Source: Pseudomonas azerbaijanoccidentalis (lineage in GTDB: Bacteria; Pseudomonadota; Gammaproteobacteria; Pseudomonadales; Pseudomonadaceae). From it: a stretch of 64,000 nucleotides of DNA. The stretch covers positions 186,001 to 250,000 of the forward strand of contig NZ_JAHSTU010000001.1 of NCBI RefSeq assembly GCF_019145495.1, in the 5' to 3' direction. Made by a program: the position numbers and the translations under genes. Below are positions 8,329 to 16,808 of this stretch, piece by piece (position 1 is the stretch's first letter; each line of letters opens with the position of its first letter). The notes under the pieces were generated by a model, which saw only the letters and a program-made list of their open reading frames with translations, had not been told where the DNA came from and did not search any database.

Positions 8329-8508
8329 ATGAACTTCAATCTCTTCTCCATCATCGCCGCTTCCGCCATCTCTGCCACTGTTGCACTGCCAGCCAGCGCC
8401 AACGTTGAAATCAGCGACAAAAAATCCCACACCCAGAGCTACACCCAGAAATACTTGCAACAAAGTGCCAACTTCTACGCCGCGCTGGATCACAAAGCCC
8501 AACACTGA
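8329..8508 (+). CDS. Small exported protein (59 aa), unknown
   Basis: The ATG at 8329 has CCGAGGA about 8 bp upstream. The product is a 59-aa peptide with a clear signal sequence (MNFNLFSIIAASAISATVAL then PASA, cleavage after about residue 24) and a short hydrophilic mature part (NVEISDKKSHTQSYTQKYLQ and QSANFYAALDHKAQH). The mature chain is rich in Gln, His, Ser and Tyr and has no Cys. I do not recognise a family. It stands alone between the lactonase terminator and a 14-bp inverted repeat. Signal peptide plus good ribosome binding site make it more likely real than random. Confidence 0.6.
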   Translation: MNFNLFSIIAASAISATVALPASANVEISDKKSHTQSYTQKYLQQSANFYAALDHKAQH

Positions 8509-8527
8509 AATTTCCTTTCTGCAGACT

Positions 8528-8603
8528 TTATGCAGGAGCGAAGTCACTTGCCAATCGAGGTTGACGACTCGAAACGCGCTGAAGTGATGTCGCTCCTGCA
8601 TAA
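8528..8603. repeat. Inverted repeat, 14-bp arms
   Basis: TTATGCAGGAGCGA (8528-8541) pairs perfectly with TCGCTCCTGCATAA (8590-8603); further pairing (GTCACTT with AAGTGA) lies just inside. The loop is about 40 bp. It starts 20 bp after the small exported protein stop. The GCAGGAGCGA core resembles the GTGGGAGCGGGC repeat family seen elsewhere, so it may be a diverged REP doublet. It could also serve as a terminator or mRNA-stability element. Confidence 0.7.
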
Positions 8604-8715
8604 CGCATTTACGACAGCATCAAGTTGCCATCAAGGTATCGCTTGATATCACATAGCCATCGGTTTAAATTTGACGCGAATTTATTGACTCCTTCCCAAG
8701 AAAAGGATCGACAAT

Positions 8716-8841
8716 ATGGCGATGCGTCTGGCCGTGGTTTTGCTTTTCCTCTATTCCACCCCGATTTTGTCCGCGGCAGAGCCCATTTCCGGGGAGCCTG
8801 ACGCTGCCCGTGAGCGCATGATCAGTTTTATTGAAGACTGA
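8716..8841 (+). CDS. Very small exported peptide (41 aa), unknown
   Basis: AAAAGGA lies 8 bp before the ATG at 8716. The frame encodes 41 aa: a hydrophobic signal-like N-terminus (MAMRLAVVLLFLYSTPILSA) and about 21 hydrophilic residues (AEPISGEPDAARERMISFIED). The signal sequence is convincing, but the remainder is so short that this may be a leader peptide, or the front of a gene that has lost its 3' part. No family recognised. Confidence 0.4.
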   Translation: MAMRLAVVLLFLYSTPILSAAEPISGEPDAARERMISFIED

Positions 8842-8956
8842 GATAGAGTGGCTTAATGATCAACGCAGCTGATAGTTGATATAGACGCGTCTAGTTGGTT
8901 ATCGCTGCTTTTTTGATCGATTCTGTGGACTCTACAACATGTCCACGGAGTTCATC

Positions 8957-9169
8957 ATGGCCCGCGCAATCATCACTTCTGCCAAACACGGCGCCTACAT
9001 GGCTATCGGTCTTTACCTGGTCATGGTGCTGGTTGTCAGCCTTTCACCGCAGTCGCAACAAACCTTCGAAGCGCCGATTCAGGTCGCCCATCCTGGCATC
9101 CAGTTTGAACACCGCGCCCAACAAGCGCTGGTCGATCAGGCTGATCTCGCAGGAGTTGGCGGAGCATGA
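8957..9169 (+). CDS. Small single-pass membrane protein (70 aa), unknown
   Basis: The start at 8957 is chosen because GGAG lies 6 bp upstream; an in-frame ATG at 8939 has no good ribosome binding site. The product has one hydrophobic segment (about residues 12-30, GAYMAIGLYLVMVLVVSLS) and a hydrophilic tail with QTFEAPIQVAHPGIQFEHRA. A perfect 12-bp palindrome TAGACGCGTCTA lies upstream at 8882-8893. Its last four bases overlap the start of the next gene (ATGA), so the two are co-translated. No family recognised. Confidence 0.6.
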   Translation: MARAIITSAKHGAYMAIGLYLVMVLVVSLSPQSQQTFEAPIQVAHPGIQFEHRAQQALVDQADLAGVGGA

Positions 9170-9423
9170 AAGGTTGCAAGCTCTTGATCGTCGCCTTTCT
9201 GGCGTTCATCACTAATGGATTTTCCTTGCTGGGAATCGGGCAGGGTTCGATAGGCGGTGTGGCACGGGCCATGGAGGCCAATCACAACATCGCGCGGAGC
9301 ATAGAGATCGCCAAGGCCATGGGGATGCTAGCCGGAAATCCTCCGGTCGAACCTGAAAGCGGGTTTTTCGGGCCGTTCGAAGTGGACTGCTCGGTGATCG
9401 GAATGTGTGAAGTGTTGGCGTGA
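9166..9423 (+). CDS. Small exported or membrane protein (85 aa), unknown
   Basis: Overlaps the previous small gene at ATGA. The N-terminus is hydrophobic (MKGCKLLIVAFLAFITNGFS, residues 1-20), consistent with a signal peptide or anchor. The rest contains IARSIEIAKAMGMLAGNPPV and a C-terminal stretch with two cysteines (EVDCSVIGMCEVLA) that could form a disulphide in the periplasm. No family recognised. It is the last gene before a REP doublet and the convergent GST-like gene. Confidence 0.6.
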   Translation: MKGCKLLIVAFLAFITNGFSLLGIGQGSIGGVARAMEANHNIARSIEIAKAMGMLAGNPPVEPESGFFGPFEVDCSVIGMCEVLA

Positions 9424-9435
9424 ATCACACGCCAC

Positions 9436-9511
9436 TGGTAGGAGCTGCCGCAGGCTGCGATCTTTTTAAGATCAAGATCAAAAGATCGCAGCCTGCGGCA
9501 GCTCCTACAGG
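9436..9511. repeat. REP doublet (GTAGGAGCTGCCGCAGGC family)
   Basis: GTAGGAGCTGCCGCAGGCTG and its inverse CAGCCTGCGGCAGCTCCTAC are followed inward by CGATCTTTT and its inverse, leaving only about 15 bp of loop. It lies between convergent genes ending at 9423 and 9518 and could act as a shared terminator. Confidence 0.92.
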
Positions 9512-9517
9512 TTTCGG

Positions 9518-10114
9518 TTATTTCTTCATGATGCCCGTGAATAAGTCGGACTCCAGAAACCGCTGCAACCAATCCTGTAACCGTGAATACGGCGTCTGCG
9601 CAAACCACTCGCGATCGACATGGGCAAACTGCCGTATGAACGGCATCAACGCCACATCGGCCAGGCATGGGTGTTGCGCCAGCAAGTAGTCGCGATGCTC
9701 CAGCAACTGATCAAGTTTGTGCAAAAACACCTCGCCCTCGGCGCGATAGGTTTCCATCGGGTGCTCAGGGTAGCGTTCGGCGTACTTGTAGCGGTTCAGA
9801 TGGATTTTGAACGCCTGATCGTTCTCCTCGATCAGTGCAGCAATTCGCGACGGGCCTTGTGGATCGTCGTTGAGCAACCAGTCCAGCGGATCGTTCTGAG
9901 CCAAGGCCCAGCGCATGATGTCCAGGCTTTCTTCGATCACCTGACCGTCGACACTGAGCACCGGCACCGTGCCTTTGCTCGACAGCGCGAGCATCTCTGC
10001 TGGTTTGGCTTTCAGACTGACTTCGACGATGTCCACGGCAACTCCGGCGTAACGCAACGCCATGCGCGCCCGCATGGCGTACGGGCAACGACGGAACGAG
10101 TAAAGCGTAGTCAT
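9518..10114 (-). CDS. Glutathione S-transferase family protein
   Basis: A 198-aa cytoplasmic protein with a thioredoxin-fold N-terminus: MTTLYSFRRCPYAMRARMAL (putative active-site CPYA at residues 10-13), then KGTVPVLSVDGQVIEESLDI, the cis-proline VP and ES glutathione-binding pair of GSTs. The C-terminal half is all-helical with LADVALMPFIRQFAHVDREW, matching the GST C-terminal domain N-capping region. The cysteine motif is glutaredoxin-like, so it may act as a thiol transferase. Its start overlaps the stop of sbcC by 4 bp (ATGA), so it is the third gene of the sbcD-sbcC operon. Physiological substrate unknown. Confidence 0.85.
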   Translation of the reverse strand: MTTLYSFRRCPYAMRARMALRYAGVAVDIVEVSLKAKPAEMLALSSKGTVPVLSVDGQVIEESLDIMRWALAQNDPLDWLLNDDPQGPSRIAALIEENDQAFKIHLNRYKYAERYPEHPMETYRAEGEVFLHKLDQLLEHRDYLLAQHPCLADVALMPFIRQFAHVDREWFAQTPYSRLQDWLQRFLESDLFTGIMKK

Positions 10115-13100
10115 TTCACCTCCACGGTACTGAGGCCGTTGCCTTGGCGACGGACCTGAATCTGCACCGGAATTCGCTCATGCATTTCCTGCACGTGGGA
10201 AATCACCGCGACCTTGCGGCCCTGCGCCTGCAAGCCGTCAAGCGCATCCATGGCCAGTTGCAGCGATTCAGGGTCTAGACTGCCGAAGCCTTCGTCGATG
10301 AACAGCGATTCGATTTTCAAGGTGCTTGAAGCCATCGATGCGAGCCCGAGCGCTAGCGCCAACGAAACCAGGAAGGTCTCGCCACCGGACAGCGAATGCA
10401 CCGAGCGCAGCTCGTCGCCCATTTCGGTGTCCATCACCAGCAAACCGAGCATGCTGCCACCGCGCTTGAGGCGGTATCGGCGCACCAGTTGCCGCAGTTG
10501 CACGTTGGCGTGGTGCACCAACAGATCAAGGTTGTAGGCCTGGGCGATTTTGCGGAAGGTGTCGCCGGTGGCGGAACCGATCAGCGCACTCAGGCGCGCC
10601 CAGCGCTGGAACTCGGCATAGGCGTCGGCAATTTGTTGTGCCAGGGCCTGATTGGCATTCTGTCGGCGCTGATCTTCGGCCTGCTCGGCGCGCAGTTCCG
10701 CGCAGAGATGCTCGCTGACGGCGTACAGGTTTTGCAATTCGGCCAAGGCGCTGTCGAGTTGTTCGGCATCGAGATTGCCGTTGTGCTGCGCTTGATGATC
10801 GAGCAAAACCTTTTCGCGTTCCTGCACCAGGACGCGGGTCTGTTCGACGGCTTTTTCGGCGTGCTGCAAGCGTTGGCGCAACTCGCTGACGTGAGCGTCG
10901 TCGACTCGCAGCAGGTCGTCGAGGCCACCGTCATCCAGTTCCGGATGGCGGGCACGCCAGTCGGAAATTTTTTCGCAAAGATCACGTTCCTCGTTTTGCA
11001 GCGCTTCCAGTCGTTCTTGCTGTGCCTTGAGTTCGGCGGCGATTTGCACCCGTTGCGTGAGTACGCTTTGCAGGGTCTGGGCGGTCGTGATTTCAGCGCC
11101 GCGCGCGGTTTCCACGGCTTGCTCCAGTTGCTGCTGCCAATGCTCGGCGCTGACGTGTGAGCCGAGCAACTGCGCAAGTGTTTGCTGGCTCGCCTGTTGT
11201 TGTTCAGCCAACGCGTTGAACTGTTGCTCGGCGACTTGCAGTTGCTGCACGCGGGTTTGCTGCCGGTCCTGCTCCTTCTCGAGGATTTGCTGGCGCTGTT
11301 GCTGTTCAGCCAGCTCTTCCTTCTGCTGATCGAGTTGTGACAGGCGCTCGGCGATTTGCCGGTCAAGCTGCATGAACGTTGCGGCCGGCTCGATGCGCAA
11401 TGCCTCCAGCGTCTCGGCGGGCAGCAGGCTGGAAAATGCGTTGAGTTCTTCGTCCAGACGGGCACGGTCGCTGGCGAGTTCGCGTTGCTGATTGTCCAGG
11501 TGCTGGGCCGCTTGCTGGTGCGCGGTTTCTGCGTGGCGCAGTTGCTGGGTCAGACGCGCCGCATCCTGTTGCAGGGTGAGCAGGGCGGTTTGCCGTTGCT
11601 CATCCTGATTGATGCTTTGGTTCAACTGGCTGTTTTGCTGGGCGAGCCAGGCATCGCGTTTGTCGACGCCCTGGTTCAACAGCGCGGCAGACAACGAGTG
11701 CGCTTCAAGGCTTGGCGCCAACGCTTGTTGCTGGGTTGCCAGTTGCTCCTGCTGTTGCAGCAACTCCTTTTGCTGGGCGATCAAGCCACCGACTTCAGCA
11801 CGCAGGTCGGTGAGCTTTTCCTTGAGCAGGTCGACGGCTTTCTGCGCGTTGGCCTGTTCGCTTTCATCATGGCGGCCAAGGCTTTGCAACAGCGCTTCGG
11901 GCTGATGATACGGATGCTCGTTGCTGCCGCAGACCGGACAGGGCTGATCATCCTGCAACTGCGCGCGCAGTTCCTCGACACTGGCACTGCGCGCCAACCG
12001 CTGGCGTTCCAGCAGTTCGCGGGTGACGTTGAGGGTTTGCTCGGCGGTGCTCAGTTCAGCCTTGGTTTTGACCCCATCCTGAGTCAGCCGCTCGCGTTCC
12101 TGTTGCGCAGCGAGCTGACGCTGTTGCAATTCGGTAGCGCGTTTATCCAGTTCCTGCTGGCTGGCCCACAACCGCGTCAGGTCTTCGATGGCGCGCAATT
12201 GTTTGCGGTTGTCCTGCAACAGGCTGCCGAGTATGCCGATCTGCTCGGCGACGGCATCCGGTTCGGCACCGGCTTCTTTGAACAGCACTTCCAGCTGTTG
12301 TTTCTGCGCAGCGAGTTCTTGCGCCGTACGCGTGGCGTTTTGTTCGAGGCTGGCCAGTTCGGCCTGGCCTTTATTCAGGCGATTGCCGATCAACATCAAC
12401 TGTTGCAGGCGATCGCGGTAAGCATTCCAGGCATCGCTAAGCGGCGCCAGATGGGCGCTTTGCTCCAGTTCGGCGGCGATGCGCTGCAAGTGCCCGGCGA
12501 CCAGTTTTTGCTGATCGAGCAGGTTTTGAATCGTGCTCTGGCCTTGGGTGCAGGCCTGTTCGGCACTGTGCTTTGCCTCGGCGCTGTGGGCGGAGTCTTT
12601 GGCCAGGCGAGCGAGGTTGCTTTGTGCTTCGAACGCCTGACGCAACAGCGGCGCACTGTCGGTTTGCTGCTGTTGCGCTTCATTCAAGGCGATGCGCGCA
12701 GCGCCGATCTGTTGCTCCAGTTCGGTCTGACGCTGGCCAAGTTCGTCCTGTTGTCGGGTTTGCTCGGCGATCAACGCCGCCAAGGGTGATAGCAACGCAT
12801 CGACTTCGGCCTTGCGGGCGAACTGGTGCCGCTGGGGCGCCAGTTGCTCCAGGCGGGTCAACTTCAGGCGCTCGCCGTCCAGGCTTTGCCAATGGGTCTG
12901 TGCCGATAGCAGTTGCTCAGTGGCGCTGTGTTGCGCGTCCTGTAGCTGGCGCAATTCCTTGAGCCAGGTGTGCTGCAATTCCAGCTGCTTGAGTTGCGCT
13001 TGCCGGGTCTTGAGTTGCCGTTGCGACTCGTTGAAGCGTTCGTCGAGTTCGGCGCGCGCTTCGGGCGCCAGTGGCGTGACACCGCTGGCTTGATCCTGCA

Positions 13101-13752
13101 ACAGCTTGTGGGCTTCACGGGCCTCTTTGGTTTTATCGAAGGCGCGGCGGCCGAGGCGGGTGTAGAGCGCGGTGTCAGTGAGCTTTTCCAGCAGCTCGCT
13201 GCGATCGTTGTCATCGGCCTTCAGGAAGGCGCTGAACTCACTTTGTGCCAACAGTACGGCGCGGGTGAACTGTTCGAAGTTCAGCCCCAGTACGGCTTCC
13301 AGTTGCGTTTTGTGTTCGCCTTTCTGGCTGGCCAGCAATTGATCCTGATCGATATCGCGCAAGCTCTGGCGGCTGGCTTGCAGCTTGCCACCGGCCTTTT
13401 CCCGGGCGCGATTGGCTTCCCAGCGGGCGCGATAACGACGGCCATCGACGCCGACGAAATCCACTTCGGCATAGCCTTCACCGGTGCCGCGACGCAACAG
13501 GGTGCGCGGGTCACCGGTACCGATTTCGCCGTCGGCGTCCGGCACCTTGGCGTCACGGCCAGTGTTGTTCAGGCGCGGCACGGCGCCGAACAGGGCCAGG
13601 CACAAGGCGTCTAGCAAAGTGCTCTTGCCGGCGCCGGTTGGTCCGGTAATGGCGAACAATCCGGCGCTGGCCAATGGCTCGGCAGTGAAATCGATCTCAA
13701 ACGGGCCGGCCAGGGAGGCAAGGTTTTTCAGGCGGATCGCGAGGATTTTCAT
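10111..13752 (-). CDS. sbcC: Exonuclease subunit SbcC (Rad50-like ATPase)
   Basis: A 1213-aa SMC-like ATPase. The N-terminal half-domain has Walker A GPTGAGKST (residues 37-45). Long Gln/Leu-rich coiled coils follow, interrupted by the zinc hook CPVC at residues 605-608. The C-terminal half-domain has the ABC signature SLSGGETFLVSLALALGLAS and Walker B SLFIDEGFGSLD. With SbcD it forms a nuclease that opens hairpins and processes double-strand ends and palindromes. The gene overlaps sbcD by 4 bp upstream and the GST-like gene by 4 bp downstream. The length is somewhat above the roughly 1050 aa of E. coli SbcC, because of the long coiled coil. The many REP palindromes nearby are potential SbcCD substrates (inference). 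Confidence 0.97.
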   Translation of the reverse strand: MKILAIRLKNLASLAGPFEIDFTAEPLASAGLFAITGPTGAGKSTLLDALCLALFGAVPRLNNTGRDAKVPDADGEIGTGDPRTLLRRGTGEGYAEVDFVGVDGRRYRARWEANRAREKAGGKLQASRQSLRDIDQDQLLASQKGEHKTQLEAVLGLNFEQFTRAVLLAQSEFSAFLKADDNDRSELLEKLTDTALYTRLGRRAFDKTKEAREAHKLLQDQASGVTPLAPEARAELDERFNESQRQLKTRQAQLKQLELQHTWLKELRQLQDAQHSATEQLLSAQTHWQSLDGERLKLTRLEQLAPQRHQFARKAEVDALLSPLAALIAEQTRQQDELGQRQTELEQQIGAARIALNEAQQQQTDSAPLLRQAFEAQSNLARLAKDSAHSAEAKHSAEQACTQGQSTIQNLLDQQKLVAGHLQRIAAELEQSAHLAPLSDAWNAYRDRLQQLMLIGNRLNKGQAELASLEQNATRTAQELAAQKQQLEVLFKEAGAEPDAVAEQIGILGSLLQDNRKQLRAIEDLTRLWASQQELDKRATELQQRQLAAQQERERLTQDGVKTKAELSTAEQTLNVTRELLERQRLARSASVEELRAQLQDDQPCPVCGSNEHPYHQPEALLQSLGRHDESEQANAQKAVDLLKEKLTDLRAEVGGLIAQQKELLQQQEQLATQQQALAPSLEAHSLSAALLNQGVDKRDAWLAQQNSQLNQSINQDEQRQTALLTLQQDAARLTQQLRHAETAHQQAAQHLDNQQRELASDRARLDEELNAFSSLLPAETLEALRIEPAATFMQLDRQIAERLSQLDQQKEELAEQQQRQQILEKEQDRQQTRVQQLQVAEQQFNALAEQQQASQQTLAQLLGSHVSAEHWQQQLEQAVETARGAEITTAQTLQSVLTQRVQIAAELKAQQERLEALQNEERDLCEKISDWRARHPELDDGGLDDLLRVDDAHVSELRQRLQHAEKAVEQTRVLVQEREKVLLDHQAQHNGNLDAEQLDSALAELQNLYAVSEHLCAELRAEQAEDQRRQNANQALAQQIADAYAEFQRWARLSALIGSATGDTFRKIAQAYNLDLLVHHANVQLRQLVRRYRLKRGGSMLGLLVMDTEMGDELRSVHSLSGGETFLVSLALALGLASMASSTLKIESLFIDEGFGSLDPESLQLAMDALDGLQAQGRKVAVISHVQEMHERIPVQIQVRRQGNGLSTVEVK

Positions 13753-14993
13753 GGCTGTTCGCTCTCCAGCTGAACGTCTTGCAACAGCTCGGCAAAGTCC
13801 TTGAGGGTTTGCTCGTCGACCTCGCTGCCGTAGTTATCCTGCCAGGCGCGACGGAACAGTTCCTGGGGTGTGAGCTGGTCGAGTTCGATCAAGGCGTCGC
13901 CGTCGTTTGCACCCTCGCGGTTGCCGTTGCCTGCGTATTCGGCGGCAATCCGCACCAGGCGCACGGCCTTGCCTTGCAGGGCGGTTTCAATCTGATTGCG
14001 CAGATCGGGCTGGGGTTCATCCATGCGTACGCGCACTTCCAGCCAGGGTTGGCGTTGGTAATCCGCCAGCAGGTCGATGTTTGGCAGATCGGCCAACTGC
14101 AAGAGGATTTCCGCCAGTGGCGCCGGGCCGATGCGTTGCAGATTGACCGCGCGCGGGATCAGCTTGGGTTCCACGCTGACCAGGGTTTCGCCGTCGAGTG
14201 TGATGTCGAGTATCTGGTGCTTGTAGCCGATCTCGGAAAACGACAACGGAATCGGCGAGCCGCTGTAGCGGATGCGTTCTTCACCGTTAACCTTCTGCGG
14301 TTTGTGCAAATGCCCTAGGGCGACGTAGCTGATGCTCGGCCCGAAGAGGCTGGCGGGCAGGGCTTCGGCGTTGCCGATGATCAGGCTGCGCTCGGAGTCT
14401 TCCGACACCGAGCCGCCGGCCATGTGCGCATGGCTGATGGCGATCAGCGCCTGGCCCTTCTTGCGCTTGGCGTTGGCCGCCTCGATCAGCCACTCATGAA
14501 CCTGGCCAATGCCGCGCAGGTAGTTGTCGCCCAGGTGCGCGCCCGTGACTTCGGGGGGGCGCAGGAACGGCAGCGCCAGGCACCAGGCGACGGTTTTACC
14601 TTTGGCGTCCGGCAGGGGCAACAGCAAGCGTTCAGCGTCGAGTTGCCCGTCGTCCAGCCACAGCACCCGGCCCAGCGCGTGGGTGCGCAAACGGCGCATC
14701 AACGGCGCTGGCAGTTCAATTCGCGAGCCGGAGTCGTGGTTGCCAGCGATCATCACGATGGTCAGCTTCGGCTGCTGCTCGTGGGCGCTGACGATGAAGT
14801 CGTAAAGCCGTTCCTGGGCTTTGACCGGTGGGTTGACCGTGTCGAAGATATCGCCGGCGATCAACAGCACATCCGGCTGATCCAGTTTGAGCTGACGCAG
14901 CAGCCAGTCGAGAAAACAGCCGTGCTCGAAATCGCGATCCTGGCCGTGCAGGTTCTGCCCGAGGTGCCAGTCGGAGGTGTGAAACAAGCGCAA
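13749..14993 (-). CDS. sbcD: Exonuclease subunit SbcD (Mre11-like), TTG start
   Basis: A 414-aa metallophosphoesterase. All five phosphoesterase motifs are visible: DWHLGQ (residues 8-13), GDIFD, GNHDSG, the HAHMAGG loop and GHLH. The protein should start RLFHTSDWHLG after the initiator, as in other SbcD proteins. The codon there is TTG (14993-14991) with GGAG 6 bp upstream (15003-15000), and no in-frame ATG lies between it and the REP doublet. A longer frame running to 15200 goes through the repeat and is rejected. It pairs with SbcC to make the SbcCD nuclease. Confidence 0.93.
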   Translation of the reverse strand: MRLFHTSDWHLGQNLHGQDRDFEHGCFLDWLLRQLKLDQPDVLLIAGDIFDTVNPPVKAQERLYDFIVSAHEQQPKLTIVMIAGNHDSGSRIELPAPLMRRLRTHALGRVLWLDDGQLDAERLLLPLPDAKGKTVAWCLALPFLRPPEVTGAHLGDNYLRGIGQVHEWLIEAANAKRKKGQALIAISHAHMAGGSVSEDSERSLIIGNAEALPASLFGPSISYVALGHLHKPQKVNGEERIRYSGSPIPLSFSEIGYKHQILDITLDGETLVSVEPKLIPRAVNLQRIGPAPLAEILLQLADLPNIDLLADYQRQPWLEVRVRMDEPQPDLRNQIETALQGKAVRLVRIAAEYAGNGNREGANDGDALIELDQLTPQELFRRAWQDNYGSEVDEQTLKDFAELLQDVQLESEQP

Positions 14994-15096
14994 GGCGGAC
15001 TCCGCTACATAAAAGGTGATGGCCGCGAGAACAAATGACAGCGGCGAAAGGGGAGAGAGTTTACTGGTAAACGATTGTGGTTGCTGAACGACCCTG

Positions 15097-15173
15097 AAAG
15101 ATCGCAGCCTTCGGCAGCTCCTACGGGGTGTAAGCCGATTCATTGTAGGAGCTGCCGAAGGCTTCGATCTTTC
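15097..15173. repeat. REP doublet upstream of sbcD
   Basis: AAAGATCGCAGCCTTCGGCA followed by GCTCCTACGGGG, then about 13 bp, then TGTAGGAGCTGCCGAAGGCT and TCGATCTTT. Unlike most copies here, the AGATCGCAGCC ends face outward, so this pair has the opposite polarity to, for example, 6569-6658. One mismatch (GGCTTCGATC for GGCTGCGATC) is present in the right unit. Confidence 0.88.
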
Positions 15174-15368
15174 TCGGCAGCGAGAGATGGGTGTCCGCAA
15201 AACTAGCTACCGCCTGTCCCTACTGTCAGATTTGCCAGTAGGCGTTGTGGCGAGCCGGGTATTCAATGGATTCGAGCATGGAGCCTTACGGTGCATACGG
15301 TGCCTGTAGTGGTTAGGGCGTTACATGTGATTCGAAGATTATCGAAGCTACCTTAATGGAGAAACACT

Positions 15369-16724
15369 ATGTCACAGGGTCGCCCGAACGCTATCAGTAG
15401 AAGCAACAGTCCAAAACATGGCCACGTTTTTTCCCCCTCTTCACGGGCTCATTTCGAATGGCTTGCGGGGCGCCTCGACGAAGGGGCTCTGAATCAACGC
15501 GAGTCCGGCAAGTTTTTTCCTCTGACTGCCGGCGGAGTCAGGGATGTTTTTGCCATAGATGACGACGCTAACGTCCCGCCGCCTCGGGATGGAAAAATTG
15601 CCAGTGCAGATCAACTGACCGGCGCAGTACTGGATGAGCCAGGAAGGCACTGGCAAAAACATGATGTGAGAAGTGGCGAAACGCTGGATATTTCCTGGCA
15701 TTTCAGCGCGAAGCACGCTACTCGGCGCTGGAACTATTTCATGACGAAGGCAGATTGGAACCCTGACGAAGTCTTGTCGCGCAGCCAGTTTGAAGAAGTG
15801 CCGTTTTACACAGTGCAAATCAACCTGCAACCGCATTGGGCCCATGGCGAGCAAATGCTGCCCGCTTCACCCACCACGCATGCCGTCCCACTTCCGAAAC
15901 GGGAGGGGTACCAGGTCTGTCTGGCGGTTTGGGAAGTTGCCAACACTTCGATGGCTTTTTACCAAGTGGTTGATCTGAATTTTCTGCCACCGGATGGCGG
16001 GGGTGAACTTCCCGATACACCGACCGGACTGGCCGCAGTGAAGGTCACTGACAAGCAGGTACTGTTGCAATGGAATACAGCAACCGGCCCGTTTCCGATT
16101 GCTTCCTACCGCATTATGCGTAACGGAGGCTTTTTGGTTGATGTAGACGCTCCGAATCTGGCTTTTGCAGATAACGGCGTGGCGCCTGAAACCCAGTACA
16201 ACTATGCCATCAGCGCAGTTGATGATAACGGCAATGTCTCGACGCCGAGCCGGCCAATTCATGTGCACACCTTGCCAGAAGGTGGCGAGGGACCTACTGC
16301 ACCGTCGAACCTGCACAGCATGAGCCAGACCGCGCAAAGCGTCAGCCTGATGTGGGGTGCCTCTACCGGCAGCGCGCCAATAATGGATTACCTGATCGAA
16401 CGGGACGGCATTCACATCAAAACCGTAAGCGCCGCTCAGACCTCTTTTGACGACTCTGGCCTCTCACCTGACACCCAATACCGCTACGCGGTCAAAGCCC
16501 GCGACCTGAACAACAAGCTCTCGCTGTCCAGTAACGTCCTGAGCGTCAGGACCCTGGGTGGCGGGGGCGAGTATCCGGCGTGGAAGCTGGGTTCTGTGTA
16601 TGCAAAAAATGACGTGGTGAGCCACGTTGGACAGAACTGGACCTGCACGCAGGCACATACGGCCTATGTAGAGGAGTGGGCGCCTGGAGAGGGCGACAAT
16701 GTGCTTTGGAAAGTACACGCCTGA
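15369..16724 (+). CDS. AA10 lytic polysaccharide monooxygenase with two FN3 domains and a CBM5/12
   Basis: A 451-aa chitin-active LPMO-type protein. Residues about 17-206 form the AA10 domain: HGHVFSPSSRAHFEW with the first copper histidine H17, LDEPGRHWQKHD, and FSAKHATRRWNYF with the second histidine H116; AFYQVVDLNF supplies the axial aromatic residue. Two fibronectin type III domains follow (about 215-302 and 308-396; both contain VxLxW and YxxxxxAxD patterns), then a CBM5/12 chitin-binding module (YPAWKLGSVYAKNDVV ... NWTCTQAHTA ... VLWKVH). The ATG at 15369 has GGAG 7 bp upstream. No signal peptide precedes H17, only a polar 16-residue leader (MSQGRPNAISRSNSPK), which is odd because AA10 enzymes need a free N-terminal histidine. 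Isolated gene between REP doublets. Confidence 0.88.
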   Translation: MSQGRPNAISRSNSPKHGHVFSPSSRAHFEWLAGRLDEGALNQRESGKFFPLTAGGVRDVFAIDDDANVPPPRDGKIASADQLTGAVLDEPGRHWQKHDVRSGETLDISWHFSAKHATRRWNYFMTKADWNPDEVLSRSQFEEVPFYTVQINLQPHWAHGEQMLPASPTTHAVPLPKREGYQVCLAVWEVANTSMAFYQVVDLNFLPPDGGGELPDTPTGLAAVKVTDKQVLLQWNTATGPFPIASYRIMRNGGFLVDVDAPNLAFADNGVAPETQYNYAISAVDDNGNVSTPSRPIHVHTLPEGGEGPTAPSNLHSMSQTAQSVSLMWGASTGSAPIMDYLIERDGIHIKTVSAAQTSFDDSGLSPDTQYRYAVKARDLNNKLSLSSNVLSVRTLGGGGEYPAWKLGSVYAKNDVVSHVGQNWTCTQAHTAYVEEWAPGEGDNVLWKVHA

Positions 16725-16762
16725 TCTGTAGGCAGATTCAATGTAAATGGCTGGAGAGCCTT

Positions 16763-16808
16763 AAAAGATCGCAGCCTGCGGCAGCTCCCCGCAGGCTGCG
16801 ATTTTTTT
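16763..16808. repeat. Compact REP hairpin overlapping the batD stop
   Basis: AAAAGATCGCAGCCTGCGG and CCGCAGGCTGCGATTTTTTT pair almost without a loop, so the usual inner part of the REP doublet is deleted. T-runs follow on both strands. It lies between the convergent LPMO and batD genes and looks like a bidirectional terminator. The right end overlaps the last codons of batD. Confidence 0.8.

Noticed and set aside
9282..9668. A 128-codon reverse frame running through the REP at 9436-9511
   Set aside because: It crosses the REP doublet and overlaps the GST gene out of frame; not protein-like.
10396..12789. Forward frames opposite sbcC (254 and 477 codons)
   Set aside because: Shadow frames of the coiled-coil region, whose Gln/Leu codons read as long open frames on the other strand.
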